Part shown: positions 1 through 7,089 of the stretch, in pieces
Numbering within the stretch: position 1 is the stretch's first letter
Layout of the letters: the number at the start of each line of letters is the position of its first letter
Origin: Deinococcus sp.
GTDB taxonomy: Bacteria > Deinococcota > Deinococci > Deinococcales > Deinococcaceae
DNA length: 20,486 bases
Assembly (NCBI GenBank): GCA_018260275.1
Contig: JAGLBK010000020.1
Location: 1 to 20,486 of the forward strand
Direction of reading: 5' to 3'
Notes under the pieces: model-generated
What the model was told of the DNA's origin: nothing
The model's database searches: none
Seen by the model: only the letters and a program-made list of their open reading frames with translations
Translations under genes and position numbers: made by a program

Positions 1-589
1 GACCGAAATTGAGCGGCAGACCCGCCAGGCTTTCGAGCATCCGGTGGATGTGCCACTCGCCCGGCGTGCAGGTGGTCGCGGAGGTGCCAGCAGTAGGGCC
101 AGTGCCGCCGCCAATCATGGTGGTCACGCCCGACTCGAGCGCGGTCCAGCACTGCTGCGGCGCAATGAAGTGGATATGGGTATCCACCCCGCCCGCCGTG
201 AGAATCTGGCCCTCGCCCGCCACGATCTCGGTGCTGGCCCCGATAGTGAGGCCCGCCGTCACGCCGTCCTGGGTGCCGGGGTTGCCCGCCTTGCCGATGG
301 CCGTGATGCGCCCATTCTTGACGCCCACATCCGCCTTGACCACGCCCCAGTGGTCGAGGATCAGCGCGTTGGTGATGACCAGATCCGGCACGTCACTGCT
401 GTCCCGGGTGGCGGTGCTGCTCTGGCCCAGGCCGTCGCGGATGACCTTGCCGCCGCCGAACTTGACCTCTTCGCCGTAGGTAGTCAGATCCTGTTCGACT
501 TCGATCAGCAGGTCGGTATCGCCCAGACGCACCCGGTCACCCACCGTGGGACCGTACAGGTCGGCATACTGCTGGCGCGTAACCTTCAT
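1..589 (-). CDS. ureC: Urease alpha subunit UreC, N-terminal part (cut by the left window edge)
   Basis: This is the first 196 codons of the catalytic urease subunit, which hydrolyses urea to ammonia and carbamate in the cytoplasm. The protein opens with MKVTRQQYADLYGPTVGDRV, the usual UreC start. It continues through the linker and reaches the GVDTHIHF segment, whose two histidines are nickel ligands in this amidohydrolase family. The carbamylated lysine and catalytic histidine lie outside the window. The ATG overlaps the stop of the upstream ureAB gene as ATGA, so the two are translationally coupled. Nothing in the visible part suggests decay. Accessory genes (ureDEFG) are not in the window and may lie further left. 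Identification is secure; whether the gene is intact cannot be judged. Confidence 0.97.
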   Translation of the reverse strand, partial: MKVTRQQYADLYGPTVGDRVRLGDTDLLIEVEQDLTTYGEEVKFGGGKVIRDGLGQSSTATRDSSDVPDLVITNALILDHWGVVKADVGVKNGRITAIGKAGNPGTQDGVTAGLTIGASTEIVAGEGQILTAGGVDTHIHFIAPQQCWTALESGVTTMIGGGTGPTAGTSATTCTPGEWHIHRMLESLAGLPLNFG

Positions 590-1272
590 TCTGCCCCCCC
601 GAAGCCAGCCGCTCTGGCCTGTTCCAGCGCCCGTGCCCGCGTGCCGGGGGCATCGAGTTCACCGCTGACGAGCGCGTTCATGCCGTAGACAGTACGCGTG
701 CCGCCGAGAGGCACCAGCGACACCTCACGTTCCTCGCCCGGCTCGAAACGTACGGCGGTTCCGGCGGGAATGTCGAGTCGCTGGCCATAAGCGGCGACCC
801 GGTCAAAGCGCAGTCCGGCGTTGACCTCGAAAAAGTGAAAGTGACTGCCGACCTGAATTGGGCGGTCGGCGGTGTTGGCGACGGTGAGCGTCATGACAGG
901 TTTTCCAGCGTTGAGTTCAATTTCTCCGCTTTCCAGCAGGTATTCCCCGGCCACCCGGCGACTGGCCGCGCCGCGAATCGGGTCGTGGATGGTGACCAGT
1001 TTGGTTCCGTCGGGGAAAGTGCCCTCGACCTGAATGTCGTGGATCATCTCGGGTATGCCGTCCAAAACGTCATCCGGCGTCAGGATGGTCGCGCCGTAGC
1101 TCATCAGGTCTTCCACGCGCCGCCCATCGCGGATACCTTCCAACACTGCGGCGGTAATCAGCGCCACCGCCTCCGGATGGTTGAGTTTCAGGCCGCGTGC
1201 CTTACGACTGCGGGCCAGTTGCGCCGCTGTAAAAATCAGCAGTTTGTCGCGTTCACGTTCAGTGAGTTGCAT
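586..1272 (-). CDS. ureAB: Fused urease gamma/beta subunit (UreA-UreB fusion)
   Basis: A 228-residue structural urease subunit. Residues 1-100 match the gamma subunit (start MQLTERERDKLLIFTAAQLA; later LNHPEAVALI and the VEGTFPDGTKLVTIHDPI end). Residues from about 101 to 228 match the beta subunit (ESGEIELNAGK, GSHFHFFEVN, FDRVAAYGQRLDIPAGTAVRFEPGE). Most bacteria encode gamma and beta separately; Helicobacter and, as I recall, Deinococcus carry a fusion. The ATG at 1272 has AGGAGG about 9 bases upstream (CATCAGGAGGAAACCACCAGA-ATG), which fixes the start. The 3' end holds a run of seven G on the coding strand and overlaps ureC by 4 bases. It forms the structural core with UreC and has no catalytic residues of its own. 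Confidence 0.96.
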   Translation of the reverse strand: MQLTERERDKLLIFTAAQLARSRKARGLKLNHPEAVALITAAVLEGIRDGRRVEDLMSYGATILTPDDVLDGIPEMIHDIQVEGTFPDGTKLVTIHDPIRGAASRRVAGEYLLESGEIELNAGKPVMTLTVANTADRPIQVGSHFHFFEVNAGLRFDRVAAYGQRLDIPAGTAVRFEPGEEREVSLVPLGGTRTVYGMNALVSGELDAPGTRARALEQARAAGFGGAE

Positions 1273-1407
1273 TCTGGTGGTTTCCTCCTGATGGGTCTTA
1301 AAGGCAGCCTTTCGCCTGTCAGCCTAGCGGACGCCATTGAAAACCATCTCTGAGTTTCTAAACAGGTTACTCGGCTGAGCCAGAAGTTTTTATTCTTGTT
1401 TAAATAG

Positions 1408-1447
1408 TTTTGCAAAATATTCAAAATTTTTTCAACATTTTGCAAAA
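1408..1447. promoter_or_regulatory. Paired TTTTGCAAAA palindromes, candidate operator/promoter of urease
   Basis: The perfect 10-bp palindrome TTTTGCAAAA occurs at 1408-1417 and again at 1438-1447, exactly 30 bp apart (about three helical turns). AAAATTTT (1423-1430) sits almost midway between them. On the minus strand a TTGAAA element (1435-1430) could serve as a -35 for ureAB, though no good -10 follows at 17 bp. The spacing and symmetry suggest a dimer-of-dimers operator. The regulator is unknown; it does not match the E. coli NikR site pattern. Confidence 0.45.
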
Positions 1448-1682
1448 TTCAAGGAAGCGTACAAGCTGAGTTGCTGCACTTGCCGACAGGTATGCTGGCG
1501 CTCGGCAGGATTGATAAATCTGCGAAAACGTATCCGGGTAGTAGGGGGCACAGCGGGCGAAAAGCCGAAGCGTGGGCGCGAAGTGAGCAAAGCGGCGGGC
1601 AACTCCGGGCAGGTGAAGGCAGCGGGGCCGAAGCGCTGTGACTGCTGGAACGCGGATGCCGGAGCTGTTCGGCAAATAGCGT

Positions 1683-1688
1683 TACAGT
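1683..1688 (+). promoter_or_regulatory. Candidate -10 (TACAGT) for leaderless lplA transcript
   Basis: TACAGT fits the TANNNT pattern that Deinococcus uses for leaderless mRNAs. It lies 6 bases upstream of the GTG start codon at 1695, so transcription would begin at or next to the start codon. There is no Shine-Dalgarno sequence before the gene, which agrees with this. No -35 element is recognisable. Confidence 0.4.
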
Positions 1689-1694
1689 GACCAT

Positions 1695-2696
1695 GTGTAC
1701 TTTGTTCGCAACGCTGAAAACCACGACGTCACAGTCAATCTGGCCATCGAAACGTATCTGGTGCGAAACCGGGTTGTAGACGGCCCCCTGCTGCTGTTTT
1801 ACATCAATGACCCCTGTGTCATCGTGGGCCGCAGTCAGAACACCATTGAGGAAATCAACCGCGAGTATGTCGAGTCGCGCGGCGTACAGGTGGTGCGCCG
1901 AATCTCGGGCGGCGGCGCGGTGTACCAGGACCGGGGCAACCTCTGTTACTGCTTCATCAAGGACGACGACGATTCGTTCCGCGATTTTGCCAGCTTTACC
2001 GGGCCGGTGGTGCAGGCTTTGCAGCGTATGGGGGCGCAGGGGGCCACGCTCAGCGGGCGCAACGACCTGGCGATCGGCGACCAGAAGATTTCCGGCAACG
2101 CCATGTACGTGGCGGCGGGCCGCATGACGGCGCACGGCACGCTGCTGTATGACGTGAACCTCGATCATGTGGCCGCCGCACTCACGCCCCCGAAGGAAAA
2201 AATCGAGTCCAAGGGGATCAAGTCGGTTCGTGCGCGGGTCACCAATATTCGTCCCCACCTTGCCCCGGAGTACCAGCACCTGAGTACCGCCGAATTCCGC
2301 GACGAAATCCTGCGGCAACTGGCCCGGCAAAGCGGCGAGGAAGCCACCGAATATGTGCTGACCCCCGAGGACCTGCGCCAGGTCGAGGCCATTCGCCAGG
2401 AATACTTTCTCAACTGGGACTGGAATTTTGGCCGCTCGCCCGCCTTCAGCGTAGAACGCCGCCACAAGTTTCCCAGCGGCCTGATCGACGTGCGAATGAA
2501 TGTGGAAGGCAAGCAGATTCAGGACATTCGCATTTTCGGTGACTTCTTCGCCCTGGACGACGTGGCCGATATCGAACGCGCCCTGACTGGCGTGGCCTAC
2601 CGCCCGGAAAGCGTCGCGCAGGCCCTCTCCCCCTTCGATCTGACGCGCTATTTCGGTGCCGTGGACCGCGAGGAGTTCGTGCGCTTGATTATTTGA
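1695..2696 (+). CDS. lplA: Lipoate-protein ligase A
   Basis: A 333-residue enzyme that activates free lipoate with ATP and transfers it to lysines of lipoyl domains (2-oxoacid dehydrogenase E2, GcvH). The start MYFVRNAENHDVTVNLAIE and LLLFYINDPCVIVGRSQNT closely resemble Listeria-type LplA1. Visible family motifs are RRISGGGAVYQDRGN (68-82), GDQKISGNA with the conserved lipoate-binding lysine at about 131, and HGTLLYDV (147-154). The C-terminal accessory domain follows. The start is GTG at 1695; the ATG two bases earlier is out of frame and opens only a short frame. It sits alone between two minus-strand operons with no lipoyl-domain protein next to it. Family assignment is firm; the biological link to its neighbours is unclear. 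Confidence 0.95.
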   Translation: MYFVRNAENHDVTVNLAIETYLVRNRVVDGPLLLFYINDPCVIVGRSQNTIEEINREYVESRGVQVVRRISGGGAVYQDRGNLCYCFIKDDDDSFRDFASFTGPVVQALQRMGAQGATLSGRNDLAIGDQKISGNAMYVAAGRMTAHGTLLYDVNLDHVAAALTPPKEKIESKGIKSVRARVTNIRPHLAPEYQHLSTAEFRDEILRQLARQSGEEATEYVLTPEDLRQVEAIRQEYFLNWDWNFGRSPAFSVERRHKFPSGLIDVRMNVEGKQIQDIRIFGDFFALDDVADIERALTGVAYRPESVAQALSPFDLTRYFGAVDREEFVRLII

Positions 2697-2854
2697 GAGC
2701 GCAAACTCAGGCGCCCAGGATTCAGTCGGCCAGGACTCGGGCAGACGGCGCCCGGACTTCCTCTTCAAACTGGTTGAAGCTCACATGACTGAAGACGCGT
2801 GATTCTCATTTCGCAGACCGCCACACACTGAAGCAGGTTTTACGCAGGTTGAAC

Positions 2855-3643
2855 TCACCTCGGCGTGTTCGGAGAGTGAAGTCCAAAGCCATTCCGGGAC
2901 AGCTCACGCAGCAATGCCCGCTTGAGGGTGATGTTGTTCTTCCACATGCCCAGCGCCAGAGTCGGTGCGGGAAGCCCGGTCAGGTCACGGACCTGCGCCC
3001 CACCGAGCTGCGCGGCCAGCCAGTCGGCCTCGGGGCGCAGGGTCAGCACGCTGTCGCGCTCGCCCGACTTCAGGGCAGCCAGGGTACTGCCAAGGTCGTC
3101 GTAAGCCAGGAAATCCAGTTTCTGAGCGTCGGCCCAGTCGAGGGCGTCATCGGGGTGAAGGCCCCAGTGACCGCTGAACACGGCCAGATGCTTTGGCGGC
3201 GTGGCATGGGACAGCAAAGCCCAGTGCGTCTGGGCATAGGGCAGCAGTTGCAGCATCCCCTGCGTCTCGTCACCAACCACGATCCCCCCGGCCAGGAGAT
3301 CGCACGATTCCGGCCGGATGCCCCAGTCCACCGGATCAGGCGAGGTACCCCAGGCAGGCTGGAGATTCCACTGGATCGGCACACCGATGCTGCGTGAGAG
3401 TGTGCCGAGCAACCTGGCCTCGCTGCCGCCGACCTCTGGGCTGTCGGTGCCCGTCAGGTACGGCGGAAAATCGCTTGGTACACATACCCGTAGGGTATCG
3501 GCCTGCCGCACCCGCTCCAGCGAGTTGTCGGGGGGAAGTTGACGCAGGCCCAGATAGGCCAGCACACCCAGCACGATAAACACCGTGCTGCCGGACGGTC
3601 GCCAGCCGTGCTGGGCTACTGGTGGGGGGGGCGGCGGACTCAA
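2855..3643 (-). CDS. Membrane-anchored or secreted family-3-like substrate-binding protein (MxaJ/XoxJ-like role inferred)
   Basis: A 262-residue exported protein, last gene of the leftward PQQ-dehydrogenase operon. After a proline run (residues 3-8) there is one hydrophobic segment (about 18-34, STVFIVLGVLAYLGL) acting as anchor or signal. The mature part starts RQADTLRVCVPSDFPPYLTG, the typical opening of family-3 periplasmic binding proteins. The rest (PESCDLLAGGIVV, LDFLAYDDLGSTLAALKSGERDSVL) fits that fold. The start is TTG at 3643, with AGGAG 5 bases upstream inside the end of the permease gene; the nearby ATG hits a stop after two codons. A run of eight C on the coding strand follows the start. 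Binding proteins of this type accompany quinoprotein dehydrogenases (MxaJ, XoxJ). The ligand is unknown. Confidence 0.75.
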   Translation of the reverse strand: MSPPPPPPVAQHGWRPSGSTVFIVLGVLAYLGLRQLPPDNSLERVRQADTLRVCVPSDFPPYLTGTDSPEVGGSEARLLGTLSRSIGVPIQWNLQPAWGTSPDPVDWGIRPESCDLLAGGIVVGDETQGMLQLLPYAQTHWALLSHATPPKHLAVFSGHWGLHPDDALDWADAQKLDFLAYDDLGSTLAALKSGERDSVLTLRPEADWLAAQLGGAQVRDLTGLPAPTLALGMWKNNITLKRALLRELSRNGFGLHSPNTPR

Positions 3644-3644
3644 T

Positions 3645-4454
3645 TCATCTCCTGAATTCGCGGAACGACAGGGTACACGCCACGACAGCCAGCAGCACCA
3701 CCACCGTCACATCCAGCGTCAGTGCGTGTTCGTGATAGTCGATGATGAAGTTGCGCAGCAGGTCGATAGCGTAAGTCAGCGGATTGGACCGCACGAGCAG
3801 CACCAGCCAGGGCGGAAAGACCTGCTGCTGCTGCTGCACGCTCAGGCTGGGATCGAGCGGGAATACGCTGCTTGCCAGGAAGTAGAGGGGCAGAATCAGC
3901 GCGTTCGAGAAGACCCCGAAGCCCTCAAAGGATTTGAGTCGCGAGGCGATCAGGAGTCCCACAGCCGTAAACGACAGCGACACCAGGAACATGACACCCA
4001 GTACCGCTGGCAGCACCTTCACAGGGAGCGCCACGTCGACATAGGGGGCCAGCAACAGGACCAGGCCGCCCTGCAGGGTGGCGACCGTCGCACCGCCCAG
4101 CAGCTTTCCGAAAAACACAGCAGTGCGCGGCACCGGAGAGGCGAACACTTCGCGGAAGAAGCCGAACTGACGGTCATAGATCAGGCTGACCGCCGACTGG
4201 ATGCTGGGATAAAGGATATTGAGGACGACCACTGCGGGAAAGATGTACTGCATATAGGTAAACGGCACCACGAAGCTCGTTTCGCGCAGGCCAGTCCGGA
4301 AATATGGGGTCAGGCCCACACCGAAAATGATGACCCAGAGCAGTGGGCGCGAGAAGGCTCCCACCAGCTGCCCGCTTTCCCGCACGCTACGCTTGACCTC
4401 GCGGCTCCAGATGGCGTAGAGGCACTTCCAGTAATAGGCCGCTCCGGTCGTCAT
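3645..4454 (-). CDS. ABC-2 type permease, PedC/LutF-like
   Basis: A 269-residue inner-membrane protein with about six hydrophobic segments and the ABC-2 fold. Pointers are the N-terminal cytoplasmic helix (YYWKCLYAIWSREVKRSVRESGQLVGAFSRPLLW read in pieces), FTYMQYIFPAVVVLNILYPS, DRQFGFFREVFASPVPRTA and the C-terminal NPLTYAIDLLRNFI. ABC-2 permeases beside PQQ alcohol dehydrogenases form a recognised group named after PedC of Pseudomonas. Related genes in lanthanide loci (LutF, PedA1A2BC) are needed for lanthanide-dependent growth. The start ATG overlaps the ATPase stop as ATGA, so the two are a coupled pair. A CAG repeat encodes QQQQQ near residue 210. Transport direction and substrate cannot be read from the sequence. 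Confidence 0.88.
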   Translation of the reverse strand: MTTGAAYYWKCLYAIWSREVKRSVRESGQLVGAFSRPLLWVIIFGVGLTPYFRTGLRETSFVVPFTYMQYIFPAVVVLNILYPSIQSAVSLIYDRQFGFFREVFASPVPRTAVFFGKLLGGATVATLQGGLVLLLAPYVDVALPVKVLPAVLGVMFLVSLSFTAVGLLIASRLKSFEGFGVFSNALILPLYFLASSVFPLDPSLSVQQQQQVFPPWLVLLVRSNPLTYAIDLLRNFIIDYHEHALTLDVTVVVLLAVVACTLSFREFRR

Positions 4455-5440
4455 CTGAACCCCCGGCCATCGACGGCCGAACTTGCCGGGGTCAGCACCG
4501 CCGCCCTTTCCTCACGCATGGCCCGGCCCGTCAGCTTCAGGAAGACGTCTTCCAGGCTGGCAGGCTGAACACTGAAAGCTTCGACGTGGCTGAGGCGTGA
4601 ACCCAGCCACGCGAGCACCACGGCCGGTTCAGCGACATTTAGCCGGAACGTACTGCCCTGGATCACCGCTTCCGGAAACCTGGCTCCCAGCTCGCCCAGC
4701 AGATCGTCCGGCACTCCCCGTAACGAAACCAGCATCCCGCCCAGCTGAGCACGCAGTTCGGCAGGTGCCCCAAAGGCCAGCACCTGCCCCTGGTCAATGA
4801 TGGCGACCAGATCGGCGTCCTCGGCTTCCTCGATCTGGTGCGTGGTCAGCAGCAGCGACAGCCCACTTTCGCGCCGCAGAGCGCTGAGGTACGCCCAGAC
4901 CGCGTGCCTGCTCTGAACGTCCAGGCCCGTGGTCGGTTCGTCCAGAATCAGGAGTTCAGGACGGTGCATGACGCCGCGTGCAATTTCAAGTCGGCGTTTC
5001 ATGCCGCGTGACAGGATGCGGGCGGTCGCGTTGTCCCACCCCGATAGCTCGACCACGCCCAGCACCTGCGCCGCCCGTTCACGACGTTCACGGGCCGACA
5101 GCCCGTAAATCTGTCCGTGAAAGTCGAGATTTTCAAGCACAGTCAGGCGTTCATCCAGGCTGGGTTCCTGAAAGACCAGCCCCAGGGCACGCCGCACCTG
5201 CGCCGAACTGCGCCGCACGTCCAGTCCCGCGACCCGCAATTGCCCGGTCTGCATCGGTAGCAGGGTGCACAGCAGCGACACCAGGGTGCTTTTCCCTGCT
5301 CCATTGGGGCCAAGCAAAGCAAAGAACGTGCCACGCGGGACTTCCAGCGAAACTCCCTGCAACGCCGGGATATCGCCGTAAGTAAACCGCACGTCCTGCG
5401 CCGAGATCACCGGGCCGCTCTGAACCGGGTTACTTGTCAT
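4451..5440 (-). CDS. ABC transporter ATP-binding protein (partner of the ABC-2 permease)
   Basis: A 329-residue cytoplasmic ATPase. Walker A is GPNGAGKST (44-52), the Q-loop is FQEPSLDE (90-97), the signature is LSRGMKRR (143-150), Walker B is LLILDEPTTGLD (163-174) and the switch histidine is H201 in TTHQIEEAE. The C-terminal 100 residues form the regulatory extension usual in DrrA/CcmA-type exporters. I place the start at the ATG at 5440 (MTSNPVQ), which overlaps the 3' end of the upstream binding-protein gene by 11 bases. An earlier in-frame ATG at 5512 would overlap it by 83 bases and adds no domain. The stop overlaps the permease start (ATGA). It energises the ABC-2 permease and resembles the ATPase class associated with PQQ alcohol dehydrogenase systems. 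Confidence 0.93.
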   Translation of the reverse strand: MTSNPVQSGPVISAQDVRFTYGDIPALQGVSLEVPRGTFFALLGPNGAGKSTLVSLLCTLLPMQTGQLRVAGLDVRRSSAQVRRALGLVFQEPSLDERLTVLENLDFHGQIYGLSARERRERAAQVLGVVELSGWDNATARILSRGMKRRLEIARGVMHRPELLILDEPTTGLDVQSRHAVWAYLSALRRESGLSLLLTTHQIEEAEDADLVAIIDQGQVLAFGAPAELRAQLGGMLVSLRGVPDDLLGELGARFPEAVIQGSTFRLNVAEPAVVLAWLGSRLSHVEAFSVQPASLEDVFLKLTGRAMREERAAVLTPASSAVDGRGFR

Positions 5441-6323
5441 CTTGGTAAGTTTCGGAGCGTGGTCGGTGATCCCCAAGTGCAGCCACAGCAAAACCTGGCC
5501 GGGCCAGTCCATGTTTCGTCAGCAGACGCTGAATCTCACCGCGCTGAATCAGCCGGGTCAACGCCCCGTCGATCTGATTACGCAGGCTGGGTCGGTCACG
5601 CCGCAGACCGTAGATGACGTACCAGCTCATATTCGGTAGGCCACTTACGGGCTGCGCCGTGAGGCCAAGTTTGCTGAGATCGGGGAGACGGCCGTACACC
5701 TGCGGGGCGAAGGCCATACCCACCTGCGCCTTGCCAGTCTTGAGATCCTCGACCAGTCGCGCCGCCGTCTCGACAGGACGGTCGGTAAACTGGCCCTTGC
5801 GCGTCGCGTACATCATGAAGGCGGGCAAGCCATTGCGCTCCATGCTCAGCGGCATATTTTTGGGCAACTGGTCGAGATTCTGCACTGCCCTGTTCCGGCT
5901 GACGAACAGATAGTTCACCTTCAGATAGGGCCGCGTCGCGTACATCTGCTCGTCGGCAGGGTAATCGAACGCCGGAGACGTGCTGCCGACCAGGCCGGGA
6001 TAGACGTCACAGTGATGCGCGAAAAGCCGCAGGAGTTCGGTACGTCCCAGCGGCTGAGGTGTGGTGTCGATACCCGGAAGTGGTTTGCGATGAATATAGA
6101 ATTCGGCGCGGTGGCCCAGGGAACGCGCCACAGCAAGGGCCAGATCCTGCTCGAATTTCCAGACCGGGTTCTGCTGGTCGATACAGAACGTCAAAGTCCG
6201 GCTCGAACGCAGCAGGCCACGGGTACTGGTCGGTGATCTGGGATCGTCCTGATCCTGGGCCTGAGCCAGACCAGCCGTGAGGGCCAGCAGGAGCAGCGCA
6301 TATGAGTGGCGGTGTATTGACAT
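5430..6323 (-). CDS. Periplasmic family-3-like substrate-binding protein, quinoprotein-associated
   Basis: A 297-residue exported protein. The signal peptide is MSIHRHSYALLLLALTAGLA with cleavage likely after AQA near residue 22. The mature start LRSSRTLTFCIDQQNPVWKFEQDLA and later segments (HHCDVYPGLVGS, LSMERNGLPAFMMYATRKGQF, VEDLKTGKAQVGMAFAPQV, LIQRGEIQRLLTKHGL) match the two-lobed family-3 binding fold. That fold includes the MxaJ/XoxJ proteins found with PQQ dehydrogenases. The ATG at 6323 has GGAGG four bases upstream, a far better site than the in-frame ATG ten codons earlier. Its 3' end overlaps the ATPase gene by 11 bases. It could deliver a ligand to the ABC system or act as a chaperone/partner of the dehydrogenase; the sequence does not decide. 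Confidence 0.8.
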   Translation of the reverse strand: MSIHRHSYALLLLALTAGLAQAQDQDDPRSPTSTRGLLRSSRTLTFCIDQQNPVWKFEQDLALAVARSLGHRAEFYIHRKPLPGIDTTPQPLGRTELLRLFAHHCDVYPGLVGSTSPAFDYPADEQMYATRPYLKVNYLFVSRNRAVQNLDQLPKNMPLSMERNGLPAFMMYATRKGQFTDRPVETAARLVEDLKTGKAQVGMAFAPQVYGRLPDLSKLGLTAQPVSGLPNMSWYVIYGLRRDRPSLRNQIDGALTRLIQRGEIQRLLTKHGLARPGFAVAALGDHRPRSETYQDDK

Positions 6324-6400
6324 ATTCCTCCAGGTCAGCCACTTGCAGGCCAAGTGTTACCTTTACCGCAGTGACGCCGACTTCTGTCCCCGTGCCGGGC

Positions 6401-6958
6401 TTATCTGCCGCGTCCCAGAAAAGTGCGGCCCAGCTGTCTTGTCAACAGGCGTGCGAGCAGCGAAAACCCTATCCAGAATGCGATAATCAGAAAAATATAC
6501 AGAAAGAGATGCGGGTAATCGGTATACAGGGCAAAAAACCTGAGCTTTGCACCCAGGCCATCGCCGCGTGCCAGCAGTTCGGAAACGATGACTGCACCGA
6601 AACAGTACCAGAGCGCCCGGTAAAGGTAGAGTGACCGGGCTTCTTCCAGTTTAGAGCGGCCCAGAGCAAAGATCTGAACGGCACACGCGGTAGCGGCGAT
6701 CCCGATAGCCGTACCGTCACGAATTCCCAGCGACGGAATCAGATTGATCGCTACGAGTACCAGCAGCCACGGAACGGCCAGCGCCATCAGCAGAAACGGA
6801 GTCAACAGAGCTTCGGTTCTTTCCGAGCGCCGCATCAACCAAGCCAGCACGCCCCCGATACCGACGCCCAGAATGAGCGCCTCGCTCAGGCGTCCTACAG
6901 TTGCTCCAAGAGCCTGAAGTGCGCTGGGGAGTTCGTCGGCAAGCCAGGCCAGATTCAA
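6401..6958 (-). CDS. Shortened ABC-importer permease lacking the EAA loop
   Basis: A 185-residue, very hydrophobic protein with about five membrane segments. It can be aligned by eye with the full permease at 10842-11621. TVGRLSEALILGVGIGGVLAWL corresponds to TLWRVLVCFALALALGLPLGWL, FLLMALAVPWLLVLVAINLIPSLGI to WLAIGLTLPRILILLSAFLIVGL, and VIVSELLARGDGLGAKL to VVFGEVFGRTSGVGYMI. Roughly 30 residues are missing where the full permease carries the cytoplasmic EAA/coupling loop, and the N-terminal helix is also shorter. The start is TTG at 6958 with an AGGA about 9 bases upstream; the ATG at 6976 is out of frame and stops at once. No internal stop or frameshift is seen. It may be a decayed copy or a repurposed membrane subunit. 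Confidence 0.6.
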   Translation of the reverse strand: MNLAWLADELPSALQALGATVGRLSEALILGVGIGGVLAWLMRRSERTEALLTPFLLMALAVPWLLVLVAINLIPSLGIRDGTAIGIAATACAVQIFALGRSKLEEARSLYLYRALWYCFGAVIVSELLARGDGLGAKLRFFALYTDYPHLFLYIFLIIAFWIGFSLLARLLTRQLGRTFLGRGR

Positions 6959-7003
6959 GGGTTGCGTTCCTGCATCAGTGCTCCTGGAGTCCGTGAAACG
7001 AGA

Positions 7004-7021
7004 CTCCCCCTTGCGGGGGAG
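7004..7021 (-). terminator. Intercistronic hairpin with GCAA tetraloop downstream of the PQQ dehydrogenase
   Basis: Read on the minus strand, CTCCCCC - GCAA - GGGGGAG gives a perfect 7-bp GC-rich stem closed by a GNRA-type loop, followed by TCTCGTTTCAC, a weak T-rich tail. It lies 69 bases after the dehydrogenase stop. It could cap and stabilise the dehydrogenase mRNA or act as a partial terminator. A second stem (GGAGTC 7007-7002 with GACTCC 6991-6986, minus strand) uses part of the same bases, so the two are mutually exclusive. Confidence 0.5.
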
Positions 7022-7089
7022 CAGACTCGGTCAAAACGGCAAAGTTCAGTCACTCTGGAGAGGTGAGACCAACCAGACCACCGCCCGGC

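Larger units (their letters stand above)
1273..1694. other. Intergenic region between divergent ureAB and lplA
   Basis: About 420 bases without a convincing gene. The part next to ureAB is GC-moderate leader, 1385-1450 is strikingly AT-rich with repeated palindromes (see separate entry), and 1451-1694 is GC-rich. An inverted repeat TGCCGA (1481-1486) / TCGGCA (1502-1507) with a 15-base loop is present. Two minus-strand open frames here begin at TTG without a ribosome site and overlap neighbours, so I do not call them. The region should carry the urease promoter (leftward) and the lplA promoter (rightward). Confidence 0.7.

Noticed and set aside
1236..1445. Minus-strand 69-codon frame upstream of ureAB
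   Set aside because: Begins at TTG inside the AT-rich palindromes, has no ribosome site and overlaps the ureAB start in another frame.
1449..2768. 439-codon open frame on the minus strand
   Set aside because: Antisense to lplA, which has clear family motifs; no domain is recognised in this frame.
2763..2779. CTTCAA-ACTGG-TTGAAG hairpin between lplA and the last operon gene
   Set aside because: Only a 6-bp AT-containing stem without a T-tract; too weak to call a terminator.
3821..3837. CTG/CAG trinucleotide run
   Set aside because: It encodes a five-glutamine stretch in the ABC-2 permease. Minor and in frame, so no effect is expected beyond length variation.
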